NCBI GenBank assembly: GCA_037178625.1
Contig: CM074133.1
Span: 124,001-188,000 of the forward strand
Length of the DNA stretch: 64,000 nucleotides
Reading direction: 5' to 3'
DNA from: Skeletonema tropicum
Lineage: Eukaryota > Bacillariophyta > Thalassiosirophyceae > Thalassiosirales > Thalassiosiraceae
Shown: piece by piece, positions 41,087 through 52,168 of the stretch
Layout: each line of letters opens with the position of its first letter
Position numbering within the stretch: position 1 is the stretch's first letter
The notes under the pieces: generated by a model
The model's input: only the letters and a program-made list of their open reading frames with translations
What the model was told of the DNA's origin: nothing
Database searches by the model: none
Position numbers and translations under genes: made by a program

Positions 41087-42697
41087 TCAACCCCACCTAA
41101 AATGATGACGCTGCCCTCCACCACCACCACCACCCTGATGAAAATTCTGATGAAAAAACTGATTGGGATTCATATGATGCCTCTGATGATGCCCATGCTG
41201 CCCCCCATGACCCTGATTCTCAAACACTGGTTCACCCCGATCATACTTCTCACGCATCTCCTTATCACTCAACACTTCATACGCCTCACTAATATCTTGA
41301 AACATTTGCTCTGCCTTTTCCTTATCATCTGTATTCTTATCCGGGTGCCATTGCAATGCTAATTCACGATAGGACTTTTTGATTTCCTTGAGTTTGGCAT
41401 TGCGTGGGACAGATAGGATTTTGTAATAATTCTTTTCGGTGGATTGCTTGAGGGCTACTTGGGCCTCTTCGACTTTGCGTTTGCAATGTTGCTTTTGATC
41501 ATCGGGGGCAATTTCCAATGCACGTTGGTAGCTCCGAAGAGATTCCTTGTACTTTTCGGCCGAGAGTTGGACTTCTCCCAATAGATGAAGGCCCTCGACA
41601 CTTTCTTGGTTGTTGACGTGTTTCATACACTCTTCTTCAGCCTTGGGATAATCTTTGAGTGCCATGTGAGCTCTGACAACTTTCAATAATGTCGGTCGTA
41701 CAAATGCCAAATGTCCCATGTCAATATTCATGGCCATCCACCAATGATCAATGGCAGTTTGAAAGTCCCCCTTCTCGAACGCGGCATCCCCCCGTTTATC
41801 ATTCTTGGTGACCTTCTTCAATAATCGATGACCCTCCTTACACCCCCCATGCTCCGGGTCCAACTTGAGCCCCTCCCTAAAATGCTTTTGTGCCATATCC
41901 ATCTCATTCAATCGAAAGTATGCCTCACCACGTAACTGGTAGGCTTCCAAATGCTGTGGGTAAGTCTTCAATATCTTTCCGGTGTCACTGATGGTTCCGT
42001 AGTAGTCCCCCACGTTGTATTCTGCCTGTGATTTCATGTAGAGTAGATCAGGTGTGTCGCCCAATGTAGCATAGTTGGTGAGTATACTGTCAAAGTGTGT
42101 AATGGCAGTGGCCCAATCTGACTGTTGGTAGAGTTCCAATGCAGCGGTGGTAATGGTGGCGCAGGTGGTGGCATCGTCATTGACCTCGTTGAGTGCTTTG
42201 TATTCTTGGACGGCCTCGTCGCATCTACCGAGATTGACTAGCAGCTTTGCCTTTATTCGTTTGTACTCGACAGTTTTATTCTTGCTCTTGTTGTTTTTGT
42301 TTTTGTTTCCAGTACCAGTAGTTGTACCGTCATTACTACTGTCCGCCTGTTCGAGTAACTGACATGCAGTGGTGATATCCCCCAGAGCATCGCTGTAATT
42401 TCTCATTCGTTTGTGCAGATTGAACAATTTGTAATGATTGGCCGAGTTGGTGGGTTCGAGAGCAATAGCTTGACGGTAGTAGGATTCGGCATCGGTGAAT
42501 TTTCGTTCCATGAGGGCAGTTTCGGCGAGCTGTCGAAGTTTGCCTGCCGAAAGATCTTTCTTGTTGGTATTGTCATTGCTGCTGTCGGTGGCGGTGGCGA
42601 GTTGGATGGAGGAGAGGAGGAGTGTTGTCATGCAGAGCAGTGACCATAGGCTGCGGGGGACTTGTTGCTGTGGTGATAGTAGTTGCGGTCCGCTCAT
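41087..42697 (-). CDS. DNAJC3 (P58IPK)-like ER co-chaperone
   Basis: 536 aa from the ATG at 42697, no intron. N-terminal signal peptide (hydrophobic [20 protein letters not shown], about 17-36). Repeated TPR-like helical pairs from about 48 to 410 (for example [20 protein letters not shown] and [18 protein letters not shown]). A J domain follows at about 423-488 with HPD at 451-453, then a His/Gly-rich tail. The layout (signal, TPRs, C-terminal J domain) matches DNAJC3, which binds unfolded proteins in the ER and hands them to BiP. No KDEL-type retention signal ends the protein (it ends RWG). Confidence 0.9.
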   Translation of the reverse strand: MSGPQLLSPQQQVPRSLWSLLCMTTLLLSSIQLATATDSSNDNTNKKDLSAGKLRQLAETALMERKFTDAESYYRQAIALEPTNSANHYKLFNLHKRMRNYSDALGDITTACQLLEQADSSNDGTTTGTGNKNKNNKSKNKTVEYKRIKAKLLVNLGRCDEAVQEYKALNEVNDDATTCATITTAALELYQQSDWATAITHFDSILTNYATLGDTPDLLYMKSQAEYNVGDYYGTISDTGKILKTYPQHLEAYQLRGEAYFRLNEMDMAQKHFREGLKLDPEHGGCKEGHRLLKKVTKNDKRGDAAFEKGDFQTAIDHWWMAMNIDMGHLAFVRPTLLKVVRAHMALKDYPKAEEECMKHVNNQESVEGLHLLGEVQLSAEKYKESLRSYQRALEIAPDDQKQHCKRKVEEAQVALKQSTEKNYYKILSVPRNAKLKEIKKSYRELALQWHPDKNTDDKEKAEQMFQDISEAYEVLSDKEMREKYDRGEPVFENQGHGGQHGHHQRHHMNPNQFFHQNFHQGGGGGGGQRHHFRWG

Positions 42698-43150
42698 TTT
42701 GTTGACAGAATAGTTTAAACTACCGATGAAGAACTGTGTAGATGATGAGCCGAGCGTCTCGACAATGCAGTACTACGAATGATGCTCGTCGTAGACGATG
42801 GTATTGAGCAATAGGCTGATGAAGTAAGTACGTCAATCTGCAGCGCAAAGTGAAAGGGCTGGTATGCGCGCGATGTTGCTTTTTGATCATTGTCGCGTCG
42901 GTAGGTCGGCATTTTTTTGTCCACTGACGACGCGCGAATCACGGATTGTCTGATCGTGAATAAAGTATCCAGATATTACCTTCTTCACATCAAATCCAGC
43001 CACAAACACCCAGCTATGCCCATACAATCCATGGGCGGGAGTCTGTGGCAATCGAGCTCCACCTGGAAAATGTTTTTCCGCGAACGAACCAAAAACTTCG
43101 TCATCAACCAACCCAATCGACCATAACCACGAAGAAAGCTCCAAACAACC
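42698..43150. promoter_or_regulatory. Divergent promoter region, DNAJC3-like and SufE1-like genes
   Basis: About 450 bp between two divergent start codons, so it holds both promoters. No known element was recognised. An ER stress element (CCAAT-N9-CCACG) was looked for and not found. Confidence 0.45.
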
Positions 43151-44191
43151 ATGAAACGACCCAGCAAGCCACTCCTAATCGCCGGTATCCCCATTGCCGG
43201 CCTTGCTCTCGCCTCTTACAATGGCAGCTCCTCCAGAGGCAGCAGTGCACCCTCTGGCTTTGTCTCTGCCTGGTCTCCAGCACGAACCATCCACAAATCA
43301 GTGGGCCAAAAATCATCTTCGTCGTCGTCCTCCTCAGTCCTACTCAGCGCCATCGAAGACGAGGTAGACCTCTCCTCACTCCACCTAACACCCCAGCTCG
43401 AAATGATGGTCAATGCCTTCTCCTCCATCCCAGATGAAAAAACACGACATAAACAATTGTTATACATGGCATCGAAATTACCAGATGTAACGGATGAGGT
43501 ACGAGTTCCACAGAATAAAGTTCCGGGGTGTTTGAGTACGGTTCATGTCGATTGTACACTGGAACCCAAAGAGGAGGGCAGTAATAATGAAGAATTGGTA
43601 GTCAACTACATTGGCGATTCTGACGGTCTTCTCACCAAAGGACTACTAGCCCTACTCATCCGAGGATTATCGGGATGCACACCTCAAGAAATTCAACTAA
43701 TTGATCCACAATTTATTCAAGCAGCCAAGATATCACAAACGTTGACTCCTGGACGGAATAATGGATTTTTGAATATGTTGGCGGTTATGAAGAAGAAGGC
43801 GCTTGATGCTGAAGCTGCCGCGTTGAATGGTGCTGATGCTGCTGTGGAAGAAGAAGAAGAGGAAACGGAGGAGGAGGAACTCGCCATTGTCACATCATTC
43901 GATGAAATTGACGGTAAACCAATGTACAACACAATCATGTCCACCCTAATCACAATCCTCAAACCAACCTCCATCACACTTACCGACAATTCATCCCAAC
44001 ATGCCGGACATGCCGGATCCAAGGGGTGGGAAGAAAGTGGAGAATCACACTTTGCCTTGGAGGTTGTTGCCGAGGCATTTGAGGGGTTGAGTTTGGTCAA
44101 GAGGCATCAGTTGATTTATATGTTGTTGGGGGAGACTATGGAGAAGATTCATGCGTTGGAGATTAAGGCTAAGAGTCCTGCTGAGGTTTAA
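43151..44191 (+). CDS. SufE-BolA fusion (SufE1-like), probable plastid iron-sulfur factor
   Basis: 346 aa from the ATG at 43151. An N-terminal hydrophobic signal-like segment (about 7-22) and then Ser-rich sequence with GFVSAW suit import into a complex plastid. Residues about 75-215 are SufE: LPDVTDEVRVPQNKVPGCLS with the sulfur-accepting Cys127 and GLLALLIRGLSGCTPQEI. An acidic linker (about 230-245) leads to a BolA domain (about 257-340), with HFALEVVAEAFEGLSLVKRH, His300 and His319. Plant SufE1 has the same fusion; it activates SufS cysteine desulfurase for Fe-S assembly. Confidence 0.9.
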   Translation: MKRPSKPLLIAGIPIAGLALASYNGSSSRGSSAPSGFVSAWSPARTIHKSVGQKSSSSSSSSVLLSAIEDEVDLSSLHLTPQLEMMVNAFSSIPDEKTRHKQLLYMASKLPDVTDEVRVPQNKVPGCLSTVHVDCTLEPKEEGSNNEELVVNYIGDSDGLLTKGLLALLIRGLSGCTPQEIQLIDPQFIQAAKISQTLTPGRNNGFLNMLAVMKKKALDAEAAALNGADAAVEEEEEETEEEELAIVTSFDEIDGKPMYNTIMSTLITILKPTSITLTDNSSQHAGHAGSKGWEESGESHFALEVVAEAFEGLSLVKRHQLIYMLLGETMEKIHALEIKAKSPAEV

Positions 44192-44618
44192 ATGTTTAGG
44201 AAAGATAGAGAGAGAGTGAGAGGGGGCTGAGGGGGGGGGGGAGAGAGAGAGATAAGGAATGGACAAGGTTGCTCTGGATAAAAAAATTAATGAATAAAAT
44301 GAATTCTTTTCTATCCTTATCTTGCTCACGAAGGTAGGTACCATATGTACCTCAGTCTCCACAGCATCATCATCATCATCCGGGAATTGTTTAAGTAGGG
44401 ATATGTAGATAACACCTCTCCGTCCGCTACAGACACTCCATTATAATATACATCCCTCGCTCCAATATACGTCTATCTGTTACGATGCATCGACAAATTT
44501 ATTTTATCAGGCTTGTCACCCCCTTTCAACCACCTTGTTGTTGAAGAAGGCGCTGGCGATCAGTATAGTGTTCTGGAACTCTCTCGAGCTGTTGTATCGA
44601 ATAGAAGCAAGCATCCAT
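44192..44618. other. Downstream of the SufE1-like gene
   Basis: GAGA-rich microsatellite (44205-44245) with a G-run, then unrelated AT-rich sequence to the breakpoint of the inverted duplication at 44619. No gene. Confidence 0.4.
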
Positions 44619-44994
44619 AAGATGACCGTCTTAAATTGTCCGCCAACCACGGCACAGCGGTTTACGCCTATCTGTAGATGAAATTAGCAATTTATATTTT
44701 AATGTCACATCATTGGATTTTTTCAAAAAAGTCAAATAGACGCTAATCATCGCCGTGAACCGCCGTTGATGGAGCCATCAGGTGACATCACGGCACGGCA
44801 GTGGATGGTCGGTCGGTAGGTGATAGCAGCACCCGCCCTCTCTCTCTAGCCAGAGCAGCCACATCCCACATCACTAGAGGGACAAAGGACACTGCTACTA
44901 CTACTACTTATCATTCTACTCTATGCATAATATGAATGTGATCCCCACTCGCACCTGTGCTGGCTAGATCTATTGTCTGCTGGATAGTGCAAAA

Positions 44995-46500
44995 ATGATG
45001 CAGGTGAAGGAATTCGGCGGACCGAACACCATCGTCGTGGTGATGATCTTGTGCGGGTTATGTTGTTGTTGCTTTCGTAACAACGCAGGCAGAGTGGGCT
45101 ACTTCCTAATCTATTGGCTCGCTGCCGTCAGCCTTGTGTTGAATTATCTGCTGCTCAGCAAATTCATAGCCCAAGATGGATCCACTTCCGCTGATGATTT
45201 GTGGAGAAATATCATCACTACCAATAATTTCAACGAAACGCCGGCACCAGAACCGGCACAGCGAGCAGCAGTGGAACCAATAACATTGCCTAATAATAAT
45301 AATCAACAAACGACGCAATTTGCGCCATGGTCAGCTTGCCTTCTCATCAAAGACAATAATATCATACTACCAGAGTGGCTCGCCTATCATTATACAATGC
45401 TCCCACTACGACGCGTGATTGTGGCCGTGGATCCATCTTCCAAAACTGATCCTAGGTATATACTCGATCAATACAAATCGATAGGAATGAATATAACAGT
45501 ATGGTCAGATGATGATTACTGGCTAAACGGACCAAGGGCTCATGAACAGAAGAACTTTCGCATAACCAATGAGACATTGCCGGCATATGCACAAGATCGC
45601 CTTGTCTATCGGCAAAAGGTATTCTACAGCAAATGTCTCAATCAATTAAAACGAGAGAAACGAACATGGACTGCAGTGATTGACACAGATGAATACATTG
45701 CGTTCAATTACTTGGATGAAACTTCGTCAGAGGGGGTACCACTCTGGTGCTATACGAAAAATGATTTCAATGGCTATCCCATGGAACACCGCCGTCAGTG
45801 TGAAGAGACGTGTTCTGCGTTCAACTTAACTTGTGAGGAGCCCCATAATATCGGATTTCATTGCAGGATTCCCAATTGTGTCAAGCAACAACTGAGGAAA
45901 TCTTTTCGAACAAAGCTTGATCAATCTGCAACTGCGGCAGAGCATATTGAGAAACATATTGATCGACAGTTTGATATGTATGATTGTATCGTCCTTGCAC
46001 GTTATCTATTCTCGTCTAGGGAGAGTACAACGAATATGGTCGAAATGGATGTGGATGGAGCCTTCAATACGACGCTGTTTCATACACTTCAACATCACTT
46101 CCGGACTCCATTGGACAATGCCCAACCTGGAAAAAGTATCATCGACGTCTCACGTTACGATGGAAGTATGATAACAAGTCCGCATCGATTGCACGAGGGG
46201 TGCTTGTCCGGAGGAAGAGCCTTTGTAGACAACTTCAAAATGTCTTTTCGTGTTCATCACTACATTGGCTCTTGGGAGAGTTTCCGTATGCGGGGGCTTG
46301 ACTTATTTAAGGAACGTAATTCCCAGCCGAGATGGGTTTCAGATGATACCACACCTCAATATACAGCGAAGGAGGGGACTAGAACGTGGTTGACACAATT
46401 TGCAACGCTTGTTGGTAGCAAAGAGAAAGCTTTGGAACTGACAGAAAGGATCCGAGTTCGTGAGGAGAGGGAAGTTGAAAACAGTATTTCAATGAATTGA
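44995..46500 (+). CDS. GT92-like glycosyltransferase, right-arm copy
   Basis: 501 aa. The ATG at 44995 is the first in-frame start after a TAG at 44968, where the left copy reads GAG; hence the start was fixed here. Differs from the left copy by about six residues in 500: three extra residues in the N-terminal part (MMQVKEF for MMKEF and one Met), and a few substitutions. The TM segment, Cys pattern and IDTDEYI are unchanged. Both copies look functional. The six-base CAGGTG insertion after MM could come from slippage. Confidence 0.75.
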   Translation: MMQVKEFGGPNTIVVVMILCGLCCCCFRNNAGRVGYFLIYWLAAVSLVLNYLLLSKFIAQDGSTSADDLWRNIITTNNFNETPAPEPAQRAAVEPITLPNNNNQQTTQFAPWSACLLIKDNNIILPEWLAYHYTMLPLRRVIVAVDPSSKTDPRYILDQYKSIGMNITVWSDDDYWLNGPRAHEQKNFRITNETLPAYAQDRLVYRQKVFYSKCLNQLKREKRTWTAVIDTDEYIAFNYLDETSSEGVPLWCYTKNDFNGYPMEHRRQCEETCSAFNLTCEEPHNIGFHCRIPNCVKQQLRKSFRTKLDQSATAAEHIEKHIDRQFDMYDCIVLARYLFSSRESTTNMVEMDVDGAFNTTLFHTLQHHFRTPLDNAQPGKSIIDVSRYDGSMITSPHRLHEGCLSGGRAFVDNFKMSFRVHHYIGSWESFRMRGLDLFKERNSQPRWVSDDTTPQYTAKEGTRTWLTQFATLVGSKEKALELTERIRVREEREVENSISMN

Positions 46501-46754
46501 GTAAGAAATCTTTATGTAATGACATGCATATGCTGGGAGGTACTTTCGTGGAAGGAATTACTTTAATATCTATATAATTGTTCTTTCCCCGGTTCAATCG
46601 TATATATGAACAGCAGCATCAACAATGACGCATAGAATAACTCTACTTTTGTCATTGTAAGTCGTTGTGCGGCGGAGAAGGTTGCCCATTCGAAACAAAT
46701 GAATACTTAACACGAGAGAGCGAGAAAGCGTTACTGATAGTTTTCAAGTCTAAT

Positions 46755-46896
46755 GTGAGCGAGCGAAGCGAGCGAACACTTCAACTAATTTGTCGTCAAT
46801 AATCCTTCGGCGAAAGTAAAATAGATATTGTCTACCGGGATAGGTTACATCTTGCAGTTGAAGTAGTTGAAGTGTTCGCTCGCTTCGCTCGCTCAC
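46755..46896. mobile_element. Hairpin MITE (copy 2, right arm)
   Basis: Same 142-bp element as at 33671-33812, in inverted orientation as part of the duplicated arm, so it was inserted before the duplication. Confidence 0.8.
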
Positions 46897-46914
46897 ACGT
46901 ATGACATACTACAT

Positions 46915-47700
46915 ACAATGTCGAACTCATTCTATTCTTTTCATCACCAGCCTTTGATCCCCTCCGTCGTAAACAAAGCTTCGTCGGAACATCTAAATAA
47001 TTCGCTTCGTCGGAACATCTAAATAATTCATCTTCCATGTGAAATGTCTTAGCCTGGCAGGATGCATCCTTTCTCAGATTCAATGCTACCTCCAAAGACG
47101 GTCCATTCTCGTGCAGCCAATTGTCAATGTTGATCACGCCACCGGTCGTCTCCAGTTTCAGAAATACATCCATATGCTCTTAAAGATATCCGCAGCAATG
47201 TTTTCATGAACAGGCAGTTCACGCTGCGGGCAGTGATGTTTAGCAAGGAGTGCCTGCAACTTATCCACTTGTTTGTAGTTGATGAACTCAAGCTGAGGAC
47301 CATTATCTTGTAACGCTTCGTATGATGCGCAGTTCAAGATATCGTGTGTAGCAAAGTGTACTTCACTTTGTCGGTTATCAATTAAATCCACAACAGGACC
47401 TTCTTCAAGGATGCATTCAGTGCCATTCTTTTTGGCACTGATACCAGCATAGCTCCGTGAGCCATCGCAAATTTTACTCATCACTTGCTTGACTCCTGAA
47501 ACGACACGTTTCGTCTCTTCACGGTGGATGTGGATCATCAAAGTCTCTCGGGAGGGATACTTACTTGGCTAGTCGAATTAGACCATTACTGTCATATAAA
47601 TGTGATGTGACAATCGAATCGGCATGTACCTTGCGGATCAAGGATTTTTTGTTAAACTGTCCCCATTGTTGAGGATGTTGTCTATTCCTCCACTATTATT
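46915..47700 (-). pseudogene. Second-family sulfotransferase-like gene, right copy, broken
   Basis: Mirrors 30950-31750. It shares the 4-bp TAAG frameshift (about 47563-47566), then has its own break near 47185: the left copy reads GCAGAGAAGAGCATGG where this copy has extra bases around GGATATCTTTAAGAGCAT. A 24-bp segment (TTCGTCGGAACATCTAAATAA) is tandemly duplicated at 46980-47030. The 5' part, including the first binding motif, is missing beyond about 47700. Confidence 0.75.
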
Positions 47701-48496
47701 CATGCATTTTGCAGTAATTTACGGTCACCAGAGTGTAGAAACATTCAACAAATCAAGTAACAGTTCAGTCATAATAGATGGAAGGTTAAGATGGAAAGCA
47801 ACTCTAATGTCGGATGCCGGAGGCAATCAAAATCACTAGCGTAGAAGAAGAGAGGGAGAGATGCCTACAATAGATACGATTCAGAAAACGATTTGAAACA
47901 AACGACAAGGAATCACTTCTCCACAATCGACTGGCATGACAATCAATCATAATCTTGAGGAGGCTTAGAACAAGTCATCTGACACACTGACCACATCCCG
48001 TGCATGCCCAGCCACTACAGATCAGAAGCCGCAATAAAGAAATAGGACCTTTGATAGCATACAAGAAGATCCAGCATCAGCCGAGAGAAACAACGAAGCA
48101 CCACAACTTAGTTGATATCAAGAACACAAAGGAGCAATAGGCTTACATTGTCTTTGGGGTATTTGGCTTGGATGCAGGTGTGGGTCATAGCGTCACGTGC
48201 AACGTTTATGGTACAGATGGAACTGATGTGGTATTATACCCTCTAAAGAGCATGTGGCAATGATGTAAATCATCGCAAGGCACAGCATGGAGCCAAACAA
48301 AAAAAGACAGCAATTAGAATCGAGCAAAAGCAGGTATAACTAGCTTTAAAGCTAGTGAAATCAAACAGAGCATACATCAACATCCTCCTGCCCTTTCTCC
48401 TATTCTTTCCCCTTCCTTTCCCCTTCTTTCCTCTCTTTGTGCAGCATTTCAGCTGATCTGGCTGCGCCAGATCAAAAATTCAACGAGCCACAGATA
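47701..48496. other. Gene-free stretch
   Basis: No gene is seen. A pyrimidine-rich run (CCTTTCTCCTATTCTTTCC) is present at 48390-48440. Nothing repeated was recognised. Confidence 0.4.
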
Positions 48497-48763
48497 TCAA
48501 ATATCTGCCCCGAAGCATGTGATTGAGAGGGGGGAGAAGGAGGCCACTGCATTAGAGAAGGATTGCAATGGTGATGGCCTCATTTGCACTGCACAGATGG
48601 ATTGCGTATGTTGAAGCGATGCTACAGCAGCTGAGCTGATCTGAGAGGTCCGGGTTGAGCTGTCCGGCAGTTCATCATTCATCCATTTCGTATCTAGCGT
48701 CTTCAGTATGGGCAAGAGCCGCTTCTAGTGGCCCATTATACTCTGTGAGGATACTATAAGCTC
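48497..48763 (-). pseudogene. 3' end of the gene fragment split by the 6.5-kb insertion
   Basis: 48581-48763 is about 92% identical to 55310-55502 in direct orientation. Read on the minus strand it gives SSAAVASLQHTQSICAVQM, then a unique end of 27 residues and a stop. The right-hand copy (55298-55777) has the 5' part. Together they look like one gene interrupted with duplication of about 190 bp at the break. Confidence 0.5.
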
Positions 48764-49012
48764 AGGCGGCTTTGATTTGATGTCCCGTATTATTGACACC
48801 CAAATCCAAAAAGTGAGGGGGGGTGGGGGGTTAGAACGCCCAAAAATGCGGAACCGTAGATACCCAGTGAACACCTAAATATACCCAAAAGTTGTACATT
48901 ACATCACACGGGAACCATTTTACATCCACCAACTCTCTAGCTTCCTGTCCATCCATGCCATGTCATGTGATGCAGCCAATGAGCTTCTCAGCTCTTCCGA
49001 CAACAACACGTG

Positions 49013-49476
49013 ATCGGCCCTCGGGGCCCCGGGTCGAAACAAGCGCAGTGAAGTGTCGATAACGGGGCCGGGAGGTGCCCAACCCCTTATGGTCACAAAT
49101 TCTCCATTTTTTTCCAAACTTTTTTCTACAGGGATCTTGGTAGGAATCAGTATAGTAGCTATTTAGTGAGAAGGTTTACCTGGGGGACACGTAGAGGCTC
49201 TGTAGACCCATACCGCTGTAGAATTTGTACTTGTTCCTACGTAGAAAGCGAGAAGTACCTGGCTTAAATGCGCTTTTTACAGAAATTGATTGGCTATATC
49301 TGTCGAGGATACCGTCATTCGCAGAAAGAAATGCAGGTATATTGTCATTATAGGTGACATGTTTCTTCATCACGAGAAATATTCTCCCTTTGTTGTATCT
49401 GTCAATTGAAAATAATTTTGTCTTCAAGACAAATTTATTTTCCATGCAAGTTGTGAATATGGCATTGTATCGTCCA
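49013..49476 (-). repeat. 3' region of the helicase element, copy 1
   Basis: 49013-49355 matches 59264-59602 (starts TCGGCCCTCGGGGCCCCGGG); 49347-49476 continues as 62972-63133. This copy is uninterrupted at CATTATAGG (49347-49355), so it is the empty site for the transposon at 59603. The GC-rich start is a near-palindrome (CGGGGCCCCG). Confidence 0.85.
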
Positions 49477-50179
49477 CTAGGAAAAATAATCGCGTGGCAA
49501 TTGGTATTCTTTCTTCGCTTCTTTCCATTTTTTGTTTGGGTTGGTTATGATTTCGGTGATGCGGTTCGTCAGGTCCTCTCTATTTTTTATTAAAGTACCA
49601 CTCACTGCCTTTTGGTAAGTTGTTTTCGTCATTTCATCAAGCTTTCTTTTGTTGTATCTTGTCTTGGTTTCTTCTGCCTTGCCGTCAAGGTATTTGACCC
49701 ATTTGTCCCGCTTCTTGAAGAGTTTGCAGAGTTGGCCATCTTGGTTCGTCTTGCAATTGTGTAACCGTTCTACAGACACGCTCGGCCCTGTCCAATAAAT
49801 GGCACTATCCGTCGGGTGCATAACATTTTTGGAACCAAGTGTTTTGCCCCTGCTGGTAGCAACGTATCCTGTCCCAAGGCACTGGCTTCTCTCCCAGAGC
49901 TCATCTGACGGATCTATCACCATGCGATTCCATCGATCGTCCTTGCCGAACCCGGCCTCCATGCCCTGGCAGCGGTGTATTGTGATTGCGAATGCAATTT
50001 GCAGGGGCATGAACGTGGCAGTACAGCATCCCTTGTTGCAGATGTGAGTGTAGGGTGGTATTGGCACGTGCTGAGTGGAGTGGTGGAGTGGAGTGATTGC
50101 AAATTTGTGTAAAGAGGGATGATTGATCAGTGCCATGCTATATTTCGAATTCAAGAATACATTTCTACATTCACTCACC
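49477..50179 (-). pseudogene. Pif1-like helicase C-terminal fragment, copy 1
   Basis: Copy of 63134-63836 with few changes. LQIAFAITIHRCQGMEAG matches helicase motif V/VI-type sequence of Pif1/RecD2 proteins and GTGYVATSRGKT the last motif. An in-frame 107-bp stretch (50177-50071) begins GTGAGT and ends CAG after a pyrimidine-rich tract, so it is a probable intron. Upstream of 50179 the helicase is lost and replaced by another gene's exon. Confidence 0.7.
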
Positions 50180-52117
50180 GTTGGATTCCCTTTTCCGACA
50201 GCTCTCCCAACATAGATCCAATAGTTCCAGACGCTTTTGTGTTCTGTGGAATTTCTCCAACTCCAACTGGCCGAGCTGCATTGCCATTATTGCTACGAAA
50301 TACACCAGCATCGTCTGCTTCCAAGGGGGCGTTATCAACATTACCAACACCCATATTGGTGCCATCATTATCACGTTCTCCTGACAGTCTAGCAACCGAA
50401 GTAGCATTACGACACGGATAATCCTTCACGGTAGAACCAGAAGACTCATGAAACAGGCGGTCGAGACAGCTGCGCGGAAGTCTACTGGTAGACGGAGAAT
50501 CATATAAATGATCGCGAATGGTTTGGCGGCCCACAAGACTGCGATCTTCTGAGCAGCGGCGATATGCGCGAACAGTAGCAGGTTGTTCCCCAGCATGATA
50601 CAGCAACGCCGGAAGATTAGTTGGGTCAACTGCTGACTCCTCATCAGAAGGAGTAGACGCTGGTATGTCCGTTTCAGACGGATGATGAGTATTCACTGGA
50701 GTTGCGGCACTACCATTGCTCTCTTTAGGGCACTGCTGTTCGATGTCATAATTTTTTGATGATTGCTTTAACTTTAACAAAGAACTCGCCTGCTCGACAA
50801 CGTCATAATCATTATTATTATCGCATGATCTCCATGATTTGCATGATGCATCAAATGCTTCTGCCTGCTCAAAGTTAGTGCATCTAACATGAGCGGGAGA
50901 GATGCAATCGCCTTGCTTTGTCTGCAGAAGAGGTATATCATGCTCGTTCTTGTTGTTGTCGACAACATCTTTTTTGTTGCCCGCTGTCACACCGCCATTG
51001 CTGAAGTAAATGAAAATAGGGATAAGTAAGGATAAGTGATTAGTTTTTGACATGACGACATTCATATGGGAGAAACAATACCAGTTCAAGTTTAAGAGTG
51101 TTTTTTTCTTAAAATCCGGTAAAAAGTGGAACTGGGCCTTGACTTTGCCTCTCAATTACTCGCCCCACACTCCACCTACAGCAAAAGCGACCGCAGATTA
51201 TTAAATGGGCGGTCCGCCTATTGTTAATCACTAACTTAACTAATGGATTTGGCCAACAATAGCAATCTCGAATTTTGGGCCTATAGTGGCGTGTACGTGC
51301 CCATGCGACCTGAGTGCCGGTTCCAGATTCTGCGATTTCTACAGGTTTCTTAGAAAAAAACACTCTTAAAATAAATTTGCATACATCACAATTTTATTTT
51401 TGGCATGAACTCTATGGAAGGTTAATACCACACAGCAAAAAGCGACTTAAATGTAGATGAATGAGCGATCCTTTCTATGTTCGTACGATCACTCTACGTA
51501 ATGTTTTACGCAGTGTTAAGCGTTTCGCTTATACATGAAATTCTGAATCACATAAGACGCTTCTTCCAATTTCAGCTCATCTTAACAATACACTTTCGGA
51601 CTTACCCATTAGACAATACGCTGGAACACTCTGGAGCAGCCAACGACTGCAAGTTATGACTGTTATTTACACAACGGCCATAATTCATTATTCCAGCTTT
51701 GCTTTCTGCATCCGATTTGTAGAACTGAGCCGAGCTTGAACCGTTACAGGTAACGTTGCGATTGGAAATGACATTGTAAGCGATAGATAATTGTTCCTGT
51801 CTGGTGCGATATAGATCCATTACGCATCCTAGCTCAGACAATACATGTTTTAGTTCACGCATATTGCAAGAGGAAAGAACAAGCCTCAGAAGAGTATGTG
51901 GATCAGTAGAGTGTTCGAAGCATGGATTGCGCGATGATTGTAATTCTACTATTTCGCGGAAGATATGATCGCCTACACGCACTTTCGGCCATTGGACTTT
52001 GTAAATTATTTGACGAATAGACAGAAATGAGCATCTAACACCCTTCCGAGCGCTCTTGCTGTTCACGTCGGAAGAGGATGGTTGCTGTTGCTGCGCTTTC
52101 TCTCTTGAAGTGTGCAT
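50175..52117 (-). CDS. Unknown two-exon protein
   Basis: Exon 1 is 52117-51606 (ATG at 52117) and exon 2 runs from 51000 to a stop at 50177-50175. The intron 51605-51001 (605 bp; GTAAGT and CAG) keeps the frame (SNG|NGGVTAGNKK). About 444 aa, polar, rich in Asn, Ser and Asp, with Cys residues; no TM, no recognised domain. Exon 2 ends exactly where the helicase fragment begins (a GTGAGT sits at the end), so the true 3' end may be lost and the stop acquired. It may be a transposon gene. Confidence 0.45.
51096..51365. mobile_element. TTAA-flanked MITE inside an intron
   Basis: 270 bp between TTAA at 51092-51095 and 51366-51369, with TIR GAGTGTTTTTTTCTTA and near-match at the other end (one mismatch). 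TTAA suggests piggyBac-like; TA with AGAGTG ends (Tc1/mariner) cannot be excluded because the sequences overlap. It makes up nearly half of the intron. Confidence 0.7.
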
Positions 52118-52168
52118 ATTTTATACGGTCAATTTTGTTCGTGGTTTGGTTATGCCGGTCCGTAATGG

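Larger units (their letters stand above)
44619..47060. repeat. Right arm of the 2.4-kb inverted duplication
   Basis: Reverse complement of 33527-36188. Beyond 47060 the right side continues into the sulfotransferase-like gene (to about 47700), which on the left is paralogous to 30660-31611 and lies 1.8 kb away from the arm. Confidence 0.9.

Noticed and set aside
48900..49117. 65-codon frame EKNGEFVTIRGWAPPG as a gene
   Set aside because: It lies in the non-coding 3' region of the helicase element and continues into gypsy pol at the other copy only by chance of frame.
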